A DNA stretch of 64,000 nt. Origin: Allacma fusca. Lineage: Eukaryota; Arthropoda; Collembola; Symphypleona; Sminthuridae. Below, in pieces: positions 27,241-37,766 of this stretch. Position numbers and translations under genes: made by a program. Position 1 is the first letter of the stretch, and every line of letters starts with the position of its first letter. The stretch lies in assembly GCA_947179485.1 (NCBI GenBank), contig OX359245.1, forward strand, positions 42,147,067 through 42,211,066. Reading direction: 5' to 3'. The notes under the pieces were generated by a model. The model worked only from the letters and a program-made list of their open reading frames with translations, was not told the DNA's origin and made no database searches.

Positions 27241-27950
27241 CCTTAAATTTTTACCCTTAACATGATTACTTATTACACATGAAATTTTCCGTTGAAATGT
27301 GGTCCTTAAATCTTTGCCCTTAAAATTTTGTCCTCAAATCTTTACCCTTAAAATTTTGTCCTCAAATCTTTACCATTTAAATTTTGCCCTCAAAACGTTG
27401 TCCTTAAAATTTTGTTGTTAAAATTTTGTTGTTAAAATTTTGTCCTCAAATATTTACTCTTAAAATTTTGCCCTCAAAACGTTGTCCTTAAAATTTTGTC
27501 GTTCAAATTTTGTCCTCAAATCTTTACCCTTAAAATTTTGTCGTTCAAATTTTGTCCTCACATTTTTGCCCTTCAAAAGTTTTCCTTAAATCTTTGCTCT
27601 CGAAATTTTGCATTATATTTTGCTTTCACACCATGCCTTAAAATTTTACCCTTAAAATTTTAACCCTTAATTTTCAATTACAAGTTTACCTTCCAAGTTT
27701 TGCAATTATGTATGTTTGCCCTTAAACGTTTTCGTTAAAAATGTGCTCTTAAAATCTTGTCAATTAAAAGTTTGTGCATACAATTTTGATTTAAAAGATT
27801 GCCCTTAAAGCTTTGCCTTTAACATTTTCCCCAGAAATTTTCCCATTCAAAATTTTCCCAAAAATATATTTCTTCAAAATTTTATCCTACGTATTTTAAC
27901 CCTATATTTTTACTCGCAAATATTTGCCCTTAAAATTTTGCCCTCCAATC
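27240..27950. repeat. 28-bp CCCTTAAAATTTTGTCCTCAAATCTTTA array
   Basis: Clearest at 27300-27560, where cccttaaaattttgtcctca followed by aatcttta repeats with local variants (gttgttaaaatttt, gccctcaaaacg). It decays on both sides into single AAAATTTT words. Confidence 0.85.
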
Positions 27951-28234
27951 ATTTACACTAATTTCCCCTTAATTTCCCTCCTGTATAGAAACAAGATCAA
28001 TGCAAACACCAGAGATTCAATATTACAAGGAATCCACTGTATAAACCAGAAAAAATTTAATTGTAATCCTATAACTTTTCATGCGCTGAGCGTTTCCCTC
28101 AGTTTTTTCCCCTCTCCTGCCCAATAGTTGTCTTATACAGGGAGACCCGTAATGGGTAATTGAAGTAAAGAGGTAAGCAAAGCTAAGCTGAAACTGAGAT
28201 ACAAAGGTGTAATCATCCAACAGAAGTAGCTATC

Positions 28235-28259
28235 TCCATCATTTATGATAAATGATGGA
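28235..28259. repeat. 25-bp near-perfect palindrome
   Basis: Two 12-base arms (tccatcatttat and its complement) around a single G. No mismatch in the arms. It could be a dimeric protein-binding site or simply chance; there is no gene close enough to decide. Confidence 0.85.
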
Positions 28260-28302
28260 TCTCCAACTACGCCCACATTTTTAACTTGTCTCTTTTTCAC
28301 CC

Positions 28303-28315
28303 TCTATCTCTCTCA

Positions 28316-28353
<38 letters not shown>
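28303..28353. repeat. (CT)n(CA)n compound microsatellite
   Basis: ctctctc runs with short interruptions passing into acacacacaca. Confidence 0.95.
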
Positions 28354-28359
28354 GCCCCA

Positions 28360-31300
28360 ATCAAATACACACACTCAGGACCTATTAAAATACTCACACA
28401 CACAGAAGCAAATTCATGTTCCTATTAAATGTAATAGATACGGCTACAGTGTTTTCCACCTATTCAGGAACTCCCTTAAAAATTTTTTTGCCGCACAATT
28501 GGGCGAAAATGTAATTAACAAACATCCCACCAAATTTGAATGAAAATTACCCACAAATAAATTATAAATTATTACAATATCTTCAAAAATGATACATTTG
28601 CTTTTTTTTTAAATATTGGGCAAAAACTGCGTCAAATTTTGTTATCAGACATGTTCAAAAATATTTTCGCAAAATTTGCTTGGAAAATATTGGGGTTTAA
28701 AAAATATTTGGGGCAAATACGGTTAGAATATTTTCGGCAAACATTTATCCCAAATTTACGGGAAAAATTTAGTTCAAATTTGTGGACAAACTTTTGGGTA
28801 AAATTTTGGGGTAAAATTTTTCCCGTGCTTTTGCCACTGTTTAAAATTCAGATACGACAAGAAAATATATTTTCACAAAAATTTGAATTTTTGATGCGGG
28901 TGCCCGGATTTGGGGTGTGGACTGTAGTGAGAGTAAACGGTTCGAGATGAAAAGATGCGGAGAAGAATTCGTGTGAAAGATATCGATAAGAGTCTCGTAT
29001 AGATGCGTAGTATGTACGTAGCAAGTGAAGGGCTGCAGTATGAATATTAATGTGAAGGCGTTAATAGGTCTTGGGTTGATTAGTATGTACATTGGTAATA
29101 TTATTTACTATTGAACCACCATATATAATATGTATTCCTACTAAATACAGTCTCAGAGATAGAGAGGGAGAAGAACAAGCACATATTTTTATATGGGCAT
29201 GAAATTTTTTTTTTACCAATGGAACTTCCCTGGTCTGTGAAGAGGTTTACACACCTTCGTTGACTGGTGGAGGCTACCTGAATTTATTTGGATAAAAAAC
29301 TGCAACTGCTACTGTTGTTCCACCAGAACCTGTCCCTACTTATAGAGCCCCAATCATGATTTATGTCCAAAGAGAGATAACTATTGGGCTTTTTTTTCAT
29401 CCCAACAAATTCCACCACGACCACGGAGATCTTCCGAGACAAAAATTAAGGCAATGGAAATTAATGCCTTTGCTCCCTCCTCAGATCTAGCTCTTTTTAC
29501 GGGACTATAAAGACTACAGTAATGTTCCTCCTGTAGACACTTTCCACGCGTTAAAATGGGCAGAAAATTGTACTGAAAATTCAAAATTTTGAAAAGATAT
29601 TTTAACCCTCAAATTTTATAGAAAATTCAATGAATTGTTGCTGCAAGGATTGGAATTTTTGCTGAGAATTTCAAACAAATTTTTGCAAAAGCCCGGAAAT
29701 TTTATTGCGGTTTTCATGTAAATAATTTGACTTCTAATCTTGAAAAAGTTCGTTGGAATTCTGCAGGTGTTTTAAAGCGTTTTTCAGTAGGTTCGCAATT
29801 ATTTGTCAAATACTTAATTACTTCTTTTCTTTCTTTTTTATACTTTCTTCAAACATTTTTGTAGAATTTTTCTATAAAATTTTACGCAATGCTGGTTAAA
29901 ATGTTATACAATTTGGTTACAAATTTTACGCAATCTGTTAAAATTTTGCGCAATGCTGGTTAAAATTTTATACTAGTTGGTTAGAAATTTTATGAAACAT
30001 CCTTCATAATTTCCTGCTTTTTTTTGTTCAGATTTTCTACAATCTCTGTTAAAATTTTACACAATTGGTCTTCACATTTTACGCAATTACCTCAAAGAAA
30101 TTTATTTTGACCCCAAAGGGACTTTGCGCAAATTCTGCAACTTTATTTGTATATTTCTAGAAGTCTCTGGTTCTTTGCGTAAATTGATTTGAATTATTTA
30201 AAAATATTTATGAAAATATCCCTTAGTTTTTCTTAAGAATTAAAAGAAATATCTTTAAAACGTTCTCACAATTCGTCTGTAAATTTTGCGGATTTTTTTT
30301 CCAAATTTCTATTCTAAAATTTTTACGCAAACTACCTTGATTTTTTACACTACTTTCCTAAAATATTTTTTGAACAATTTTATGGAATTTTACCAGTTTT
30401 AAGGAATCTTCTCACATTTTTTGCGAATATTTACCAATTTTACGGAATCTCACGTTTTTTGCGGATATTTTCTTGAATTTTTACGAAATTTGACTATAGG
30501 TTTAAGGAATTTTGCTATAATTTTTATGGAATTTTACGACAATTTTTACGGATTTTAACTGCAGTTTTCACGGAGTTTTACTGCAATTTTTAAGGAAATT
30601 TATTAAAATTTTCACGCATTCCGTCCAATTTTCATTAAAAAGCATCTGACAAATTTAACGTAATTCATCTTTAATTTTCCCCTTTAATTCTTAAAATTAA
30701 CACAGTTTTCCCAAACTTTTTCCATAGATTTCCATATTTAAAAAAAATCTTATATCAATAGTCTTTACGGAACTCTTTACAAAAATAAGAGAATACATTT
30801 TTAAGTATTTTATCCAGGTTCGCCCCCAATAAGATTGCCAGAAGAAATGTGGTATTTGCAGGAGGGGGTACGAGATTAGACAGAAAAGAGGAAGGAGCCA
30901 AAAGATGTGCGTAGGAATTTGGAGAGGGACTTGATGATAAGGAATATGTCGGAGTTAAAATCACCAGGACAATACGCAAGGATTCGACCAGATTATGGAA
31001 ATTTCTTGCACATTTTTTCATCATCATCGTTGGTCTTTGTGTGTTGCTTAAGTACATCACCGAAGGTTTTCCCAGCCTTCGTCCATTATTTTTTCCATGC
31101 ATTTATCCACCTCTCTTTTTTTTCTCTCTCTCTCTCCTTTCCCAACTCTGTTCTTGAGAATAAATGGATGTAACCTCTTTTCGAAAAGTGAATATCCTCG
31201 GAGTAAAATGTTAGAAGAGAGAGAGAGAGAGAGAGAGATGGATCATGGGACGAGAGAGTTTTCAAACCAGAACCATGCCATCCAAAAACGAGCCAAACCA

Positions 31301-31600
31301 ACGAACCAGGAGTTCATTTACAATTCTAATCCTAAATACGGTACATATTTAACAGGCCGAACACTCTATCTCTAAAGCAATGGAAGGTGCGTTCCTTCAT
31401 TCATATACATATGGATTAACGTATGCACGTACCATGGGTTTCACTAGGGCTGAGACAAGTCTCTCAGAAAATCAAGTGCTGAAAAGGAAGGGCTCTGATC
31501 AAGTGTCCAATGGGGTAGAGATACGTCTCACGTCGAGTGTGATTTAAGCTGTACTTCAGTTTCAAGTTTGACTTGGGTGAAGGAATTGGAGTGGGGATTC
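28360..31600. other. AT-rich DNA with loose repeats, no recognisable gene
   Basis: cgcaatgctggttaaaatttta occurs at 29885 and 29949 (64 bases apart) within a 29870-30070 field. A field of aatttttacggaatttta-like words covers 30350-30640. A GA microsatellite lies at 31216-31238. The 115-codon minus-strand frame at 30755-31102 has no recognisable domain. Confidence 0.5.
31216..31238. repeat. (AG)n microsatellite
   Basis: Uninterrupted AG run of about 23 bases. Confidence 0.95.
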
Positions 31601-31659
31601 AAAATTTAAGCAATTTGGAAATGTTGCATGAATTTAAAAAATGAAGGTTGACTTGAATT

Positions 31660-31915
31660 TTTAAGTCGAAGTTGAAAATTGAAGTTGAAGTTGAGAATTG
31701 AAGTTGACGTTGAGAATTGAAGTTGAAGTTGAAGTTGAGAATTGAAGTTGAAGTTGAGAATTGAAGTTGAAGTTGAGAATTGAAGTTGAAGTTGAGAATT
31801 GAAGTTGAGAATTGAATTTGAAGTTGAGAATTGAAGTTGAAGTTGAGAATTGAATTTGAAGTTGAGAATTGAAGTTGAAGTTGAGAATTGAAGTTGAAGT
31901 TGAAGTTGGGATTTG
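31660..31915. repeat. 19-bp GAATTGAAGTTGAAGTTGA array
   Basis: Tandem copies of gaattgaagttgaagttga with occasional loss or gain of a gaagtt hexamer. It abuts the 51-bp array on its right. Confidence 0.92.
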
Positions 31916-32165
31916 AAGTTTAACTTGAGATTTGAAGTTGAACTTAGGAATTGAAGTTCGTAATTGAAATTGAACTTGAGATTTGAAGTTGAACTTAGGA
32001 ATTGAAGTTCGTAATTGAAATTGAACTTGAGATTTGAAGTTGAACTAGAGAATTGAAGTTCGTAATTGAAATTGAACTTGAGATTTGATGTTGAACTAGA
32101 GAATTGAAGTTCGTAATTGAAATTGAACTTGAGATTTGATGTTGAACTAGAGAATTGAAGTTGTT
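31915..32165. repeat. 51-bp tandem array, five copies
   Basis: gaagttcgtaattgaaattg begins at 31953, 32004, 32055 and 32106, with a truncated copy at 32157, exactly 51 bases apart. Since 51 is a multiple of three and the unit lacks stops on the minus strand, a 218-codon open frame (31606-32262) spans both arrays with a self-repeating FNSSTS/ISSSI product. There is no splice context or conserved part, so I treat it as non-coding. Confidence 0.93.
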
Positions 32166-33265
32166 CTTTAAAATGGAGGGCACAGTTGGAAGTTGAAGTG
32201 AACCTCAGGATTAGCCTTAAGAAGGAGATATTCAATTTGAATGTCGCGAATTTTGTGATCAAGTGTTAATTAATCAAGTTTCAAGTTTGAGCGAAGATTT
32301 AGGGGGAGAAGCTAAGGGAGCAGGTTCGAGCGTTAATTTGGATTCAAATTTCAAGTGCAAGTGTAGATTTTTGTACGACTGTCGCTACTTATCGTGAAGT
32401 ACGATATTTTTTTATTTGAACTTCAAATTTCAGGTTTAAATTTTAATTTCAAACGACAAATTTCAAGTTGAAGTTCCATTTTTCAAGTTCAGTAGATCAA
32501 ATTTTAGGTTGAATTGACAATTTCGAAGTTAAAGATTCAATTTTGAAGTTCAAATGTTAATATTTAGATTGAAGTGTATATATTTAAGTTCATGGGACCA
32601 ACTTTAAATGACAAGGTCATTTTGGGATTCAAGTGTCAATTTTCTGGCTGAAGTGTCAAGTTTCAGATTCAAGTTCCAGACGTACCGATTTTCAAGCTCA
32701 AGTGAAGTATTAATGATCTACACCGTTTTAACACAAATTTCCATCCTCAAGTTCAAGTAAACAGCATACTCCAAGTTGATTTGATAACTTTGAAATTTAA
32801 ATTCAATTGAAAATGTAGTCAAAGTAAGCTTCCAGTTATTTTAAATATTTAATCAACTTTGAAGTTAGTGTTTCAGTTGTTATCAATTTTAAAGTTCAAG
32901 TCAATTTTCAAATTCAATTTTCAATTTCAAATCAATTTTAAAGTTCAAGTCAATTTTCGAATTGAAATCAATTTTTTTTATTGAAACAACGTTTTTTTCC
33001 AATTCTAGATACCAAATTTTTAAGTTCAAGTAATTTTTTTAATTTTATTTTTCAAGTTCCAGCGAATTTTTAAGTTCAAGTAATTGCATTTTCAACCTCC
33101 AATACATGTTATAGTTCAAGTACATTTTCAAGTTCAAATAAATCTTCAAGTTCAAGTAAAACTTTAAGTTAAAGCAAGTCTTGAATTTCTAGCACATTTT
33201 TAAGTTGAAGCAAGTCTTGAAGTTCAAGTACACCTTCAAGTTCAAGTAAATTTTCAAATTGAAAT
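32165..33265. repeat. TTCAAGTT-word field between two arrays
   Basis: Degenerate ttcaagttcaagt words throughout, with no stable unit length, grading into the 36-bp array on the right. Confidence 0.6.
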
Positions 33266-33655
33266 CAAATTGTAAGTTGAAGTACATTTTCAAGTTCAAG
33301 TCTAATTTTTAAATTCAAATACATTTTCAAGTTCAATTCAAATTGTAAGTTCAAGTACATTTTCAAGTTCAAGTCAAATTGTAAATTCAAGTACATTTTC
33401 AAGTTGAATTCAAATTGTAAATTCAAGTACATTTTCAAGTTGAATTCAAATTGTAAATTCAAGTACATTTTAAAGTTCAATTCAAAAACTAAGTTCAAGT
33501 ACATTTTCAAGTTCAAGTCAAATTGTAAATTTAAGTACATTTTATATTTCAAGTCGAATTGTAAGTTCAAGTACATTTTCAAGTTGAATTCAAATTGTAA
33601 ATTCAAGTACATTTTAAAGTTCAATTCAAATTGTAAGTTCAAGTCAATTGTCAAG
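33265..33655. repeat. 36-bp tandem array open on both strands
   Basis: Unit aattcaagtacattttcaag followed by ttgaattcaaattgta, about 11 copies with few indels. Twelve-codon periodicity leaves a 129-codon frame on the minus strand (repeating LNLQFELNLKMY) and an 85-codon frame on the plus strand (repeating CKFKYIFKLNSN). Neither has unique sequence; coding is unlikely. Confidence 0.92.
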
Positions 33656-33659
33656 TCTT

Positions 33660-34300
33660 AGGGTCGAATCTGAATTCAATTCTAACATTTGTACTGTACC
33701 TGGAACTTTGAAACTTGAAAGTAAAGTGAGACTTGAAAACTGGAGTGGAATAATTTGAAGTTGGGAAATAGAAGAATGGGACCTACAGGGAGCTGTGCCT
33801 GGATTGTGTATAACAAGTGGGACATATGGAGTTTTTTGGTTGGTTCACATTGGTTGGATATACTGAGTTGGGAATGGAAGGTTGGATGTTGTGATGATTC
33901 CAGACTCTCAACTACTACAATGTACATAGCTGTGGAAGGAAATTTAGAGGGAAAAGCAAAGCTTCTGGAAGTTGGACATGAATATTCAGTAGTCTTGTCT
34001 CTAATGTAGCTTTGCCTTGTGTGAGGATGTGCCGGATGCCCGTAGTCTGACGAGCACTTCTCTCCACCAAAAACCCGCCCTTCCCCAAACTCCACCGAAC
34101 TTCAACCCTCCGACTCAACTCCCACAACACAATTCTACACACACACCAAAATCCACACACATCCACATTTCTTTTCAAAGCTTCGTTAAACACACTTTTC
34201 CCAACACAGTCTTACAGTAACCTCCGATACCCGGCAAAACTATATTCAATTATGGCTCATTTTGCTTCTTAGCAAAAATCCCTAACAATTTTCCTTCCCT
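33660..34300. other. Unique-looking DNA, somewhat richer in G+C
   Basis: Overlapping frames on both strands (137 codons minus at 33682-34095; 84 plus at 33755-34009) with no recognised domain. No supported gene. Confidence 0.4.
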
Positions 34301-34870
34301 TTTACGTAAATCTCCCCGTTTGCTTTCAAGAAATTTCTGGTAAAAAATTGCATCAAAATATCCGGTTTTGCTTTTGAGGTAAATTTTTATTGAGCTTCCA
34401 TGCAAATGTCCCCTTTTGATTTTAAATAAAATTTCCTATGCAAATTTATGAAAATGTCCCGTTTTGCTTTGAAACAAAATTTCCAGTGAAAATTTATGAA
34501 AATGTCCCCTTTTGCTTTAAAAAAAATTGTTTACTAAAAGTTTCCAAAAATTGTTTGTTGAAATTTTTGCAAATATTTCGTTTGTTTTTTTAGTAAAATT
34601 TTCTATGCAATTTTATAAATAGCCTTTTTTGCTGTTGAGAAAACATTTCTTGAGGAAATTTATGAAATGCCCGCTTTTTAGCAAAATTCCTAATGGAAAT
34701 TTATTGATTGTTACCTCCTGATTTGCTAAAAAAATTCAGATTATATTTTCCCTTGAAATGGCCCTGGTTGTTTATTAGCAAATATTCTTTTGAATATCTT
34801 TTAGAAATATCCCCTTTTGCTTCTTAGCGAATCAAATGTATAAAATATCCGGTTTTGCTTCCTTGCTGTC
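34300..34870. repeat. 48-bp array (ATTTATGAAAATGTCCCCTTTTGCTTT)
   Basis: The segment gaaaatgtcccgttttgctt recurs at about 34353, 34402, 34450 and 34498, spacing 48-49. Further right the copies are diverged and shifted (gcccgctttttag, atccccttttgcttcttag) up to about 34860. Confidence 0.82.
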
Positions 34871-36860
34871 ATGAAATTCCTGGTTTTTATTAATTTCCCG
34901 TATAATTCTAAATTAGAGAAAATTTTTGATTCATTTCAAAATTTTACTCCCGGCTGCCCCTAAATTTTCGCATGAGAATACATTAATGGCTGATGCACTT
35001 CCCATTAAAATTCCGGATTCCCTTTGTGTGTAAATAAGTGTAAATAGGGAAACATGTGAAATGGGATTCATGAGAGTGTATTTGGTAAGCCCAGTTTTTC
35101 TTCCTTTCCCGACGTATCTAATGTTAATAAGTGGAAATTTTTCAACTCTGGAGGAATTTCATCTTCCTTGAAGTTTCGGAGTGCAGTTCTGGGACAATGC
35201 ATTATTTACAAGTTTTCCTTTCGCATTTCTACCTAATGGAAACACTCCCTCTTTAATTACATGCACATACATAATTACTGCAACTGCATTATTTCCTTCG
35301 AAAATTTTTTCGTCAAAATAAATTTCCCTAAAATTTCGGCCCTTAAAAGGTTTTCCCCTCCAATTTCACCCTGAAAATTTTACCCCAAAAATTTTCATCC
35401 TTGAATTGCTAGACGCTCAAAATTTAGTGGTAAATTAAAATTTTGTTCTGACACTAAAATTTTACGCCCATTATTTAGTTTCTGGTTTTAAAATTTTTGC
35501 AAAGTTCTGGTTAAAAATTTTTCCTAGTATTTTGCCCGTAATTTTGCAACAAGTTTTTAAAGATTTTCTGGATATTATTTATGGGTTTTAATTTTTGGGG
35601 GGTTTAAATTTGTCTTTGTAAATTTGATGGGATTTTTTGGGGAAAATATGTTTTCGGGTTTGAAATCCTGCTTTGGTGAAATGGAGAAAAGACGCGGGGT
35701 ATTTTGCCGGATGTAGAAAGGCGGGGGGCGGAGGGAGTGTGGAAATGTTCCCATAAAATATAGAATAAGGTAAAAGCATACGGTTGGATTAGCAATGATA
35801 ATATTTAGATGGGATCATCAAAGGAGAGAGACGGTGAGAATGTGAGCAAATGTTCCAACTTAGTTCCTGCTCCTTTCCCCATGTTTTTTCAAACTGCCCG
35901 CTCTACTGCATTTCTTCATCTGTTGAGATCTCCCTCCTCTTGAATAAACTATAAGGCATTTCAATACTAAGTAAAGGCCCGATTTCCCTCCAGTTGTTTC
36001 CAATTGCCCCAGTCCTTTCAAATTCTCTCAAATTTTAACCCCTCAAAGGTAACCTATCCTTTTCAACACTTTTCCTATCCCACAGTCAGGCGCCCGATTT
36101 CCTACCACAAAACAAAAAATTTTACGATTGAGTGCCCAAATGTTATCAAATTTTTGGAAAATTTTCCTAAATTTCAAAGTTTTACGAAACCATAAACTTG
36201 TAAAAAATGCTTTCTTTGCAAAATTAGTTTACCTCAATTCTTAAATTAACTCCCCTAAAAATGTTTTGCACTTTGCAACAAAATTTGGGGCAATATTTCC
36301 TCTAAACACCAAAGTATTCGTAAAATCTTAAAAATTAGGTTCACACAAAACTTGTGCGGACAAATAAGTGCGTAAAAATTTTAACCCCATTATTTTTTTC
36401 AGGTGCAAATTATATTTCCCATTTTCATGCAAACCCCTCTTGGAAAAACAATTTTCAGCTAATTTTGTACATGTTTCGGGGAAATATAGAACAAAACATG
36501 GAAATGCCTGGTTTAGGGGAATATTTAACATACTACTAATTACTTCTGTAAACAATAATGTGTTTGGAATTTTAAAGGGGTTAAAAATTTCCAGTAAATT
36601 TTGTCCTCAAATTTTCGAATTGCTTAAGAATATTTTCGAATGACGTAAAGCACATAAAAATAAAAGGAAAATTTTTAAATCAGACAATTCTAGGGGATGA
36701 AAATATATCCCAAAGATTCATTCAAAGATGTAAGCGTTTTTCCGTGGTTAAATTTTAGTTTTCTGGTGAATTGTTTTTCAAAGCGGATGTTCCAAATTTA
36801 GGGGCATTTTCGCAAGCTGATACATTTTTCCAATTGTTTATTTTCATTTATGTCGTTTTT
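34870..36860. other. AT-rich DNA without recognisable gene
   Basis: AAAATTTT-type words at 35290-35580. No exon, RNA gene or array seen. Confidence 0.5.
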
Positions 36861-37310
36861 ATTTGGAAATATATTTTTGGTACAAGTTCGTCAAGTTTAG
36901 GCAAATCTGTGGTAGCTAAAATATTTTACGCACAGCAACCATAAATTTAAGGGTATTTTTAGTGGGTAAAATATTTTCCGTGTACTTCCTTCGAACTTAA
37001 GGCCATTTCTAGTAAGTTAAATATTTTCCGTTTTAATTCGTCAAATTTAAGGGCATTTCCATTCCGAAGAATAATTTCCGTCTAATTCCTTCTAATTTAA
37101 GGGTATTTCCAGTAGGTAAAATATTTTCCATGTAATTTCTTCAAATTTAAGGGTATTTCCAGTGTTTAAAATATTTTCCGTGTAGTTGCGTCAATTTTAA
37201 AGGCATTTCTGGGGGGTAAAATATTGTCCCAGGTATCAATTCAAACGTAAGTGCATTTTTGGGACTAAAACATTTTCAGCGTATTTGGTCGAGATTTTAA
37301 GGAATTTTTA
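36860..37310. repeat. Exact 50-bp array, nine diverged copies
   Basis: The segment corresponding to tttaagggcatttcc starts at 36897 (diverged), 36947, 36997, 37047, 37097, 37147, 37197, 37247 and 37297. Every interval is 50 bases although the copies differ at many positions. Approximate unit: taaaatattttccgtgtaat, then tccttcaaatttaagggcat, then ttccagtagg. Confidence 0.95.
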
Positions 37311-37727
37311 ACCGGGAAATTTTTTCCCTTAAATTTCCTTTAAATTTTTGCCTGAAAGGGTTCTTGGTCCTGGAATTTGGTGGCACTTGTACAAGGAAAT
37401 GGGTTTTCAAACTTTTGCAAAAGGGTGGAGTGATTAGAAAGTGTCATATGTTTCGGTATGTCACTTTTGGCTCTCAGATGTTGCAAACGGGAAAGTCTGG
37501 CCAGATATCTCCCACAACACAACTCTCCTCATACACACACATCATACATATATATATCTATTCTTCTCCCCCAAAAACCTCCAATAAGTTACATACTTTG
37601 TAAAAGGCTCTCTGCACTCCTCTGGCATCATTTAAATTGCAAAGCATGCATCTGTTGTGTGTATTGGTTTCCCGACCCGTTGTTATTGTTCCAATCCAAA
37701 TTCAATACAGTTCAACTTGTTCCTCAG

Positions 37728-37731
<4 letters not shown>

Positions 37732-37762
<31 letters not shown>
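37732..37762. repeat. (AG)n microsatellite
   Basis: Uninterrupted AG run of 31 bases. Confidence 0.97.

Positions 37763-37766
<4 letters not shown>

Noticed and set aside
31606..32262. 218-codon minus-strand open frame, longest in the window
   Set aside because: It lies inside 19- and 51-bp tandem arrays lacking stops; the product is purely periodic and has no unique or conserved part.
33265..33654. 129-codon minus-strand frame with 12-residue repeats
   Set aside because: It is the translation of a 36-bp satellite that is also open on the other strand.
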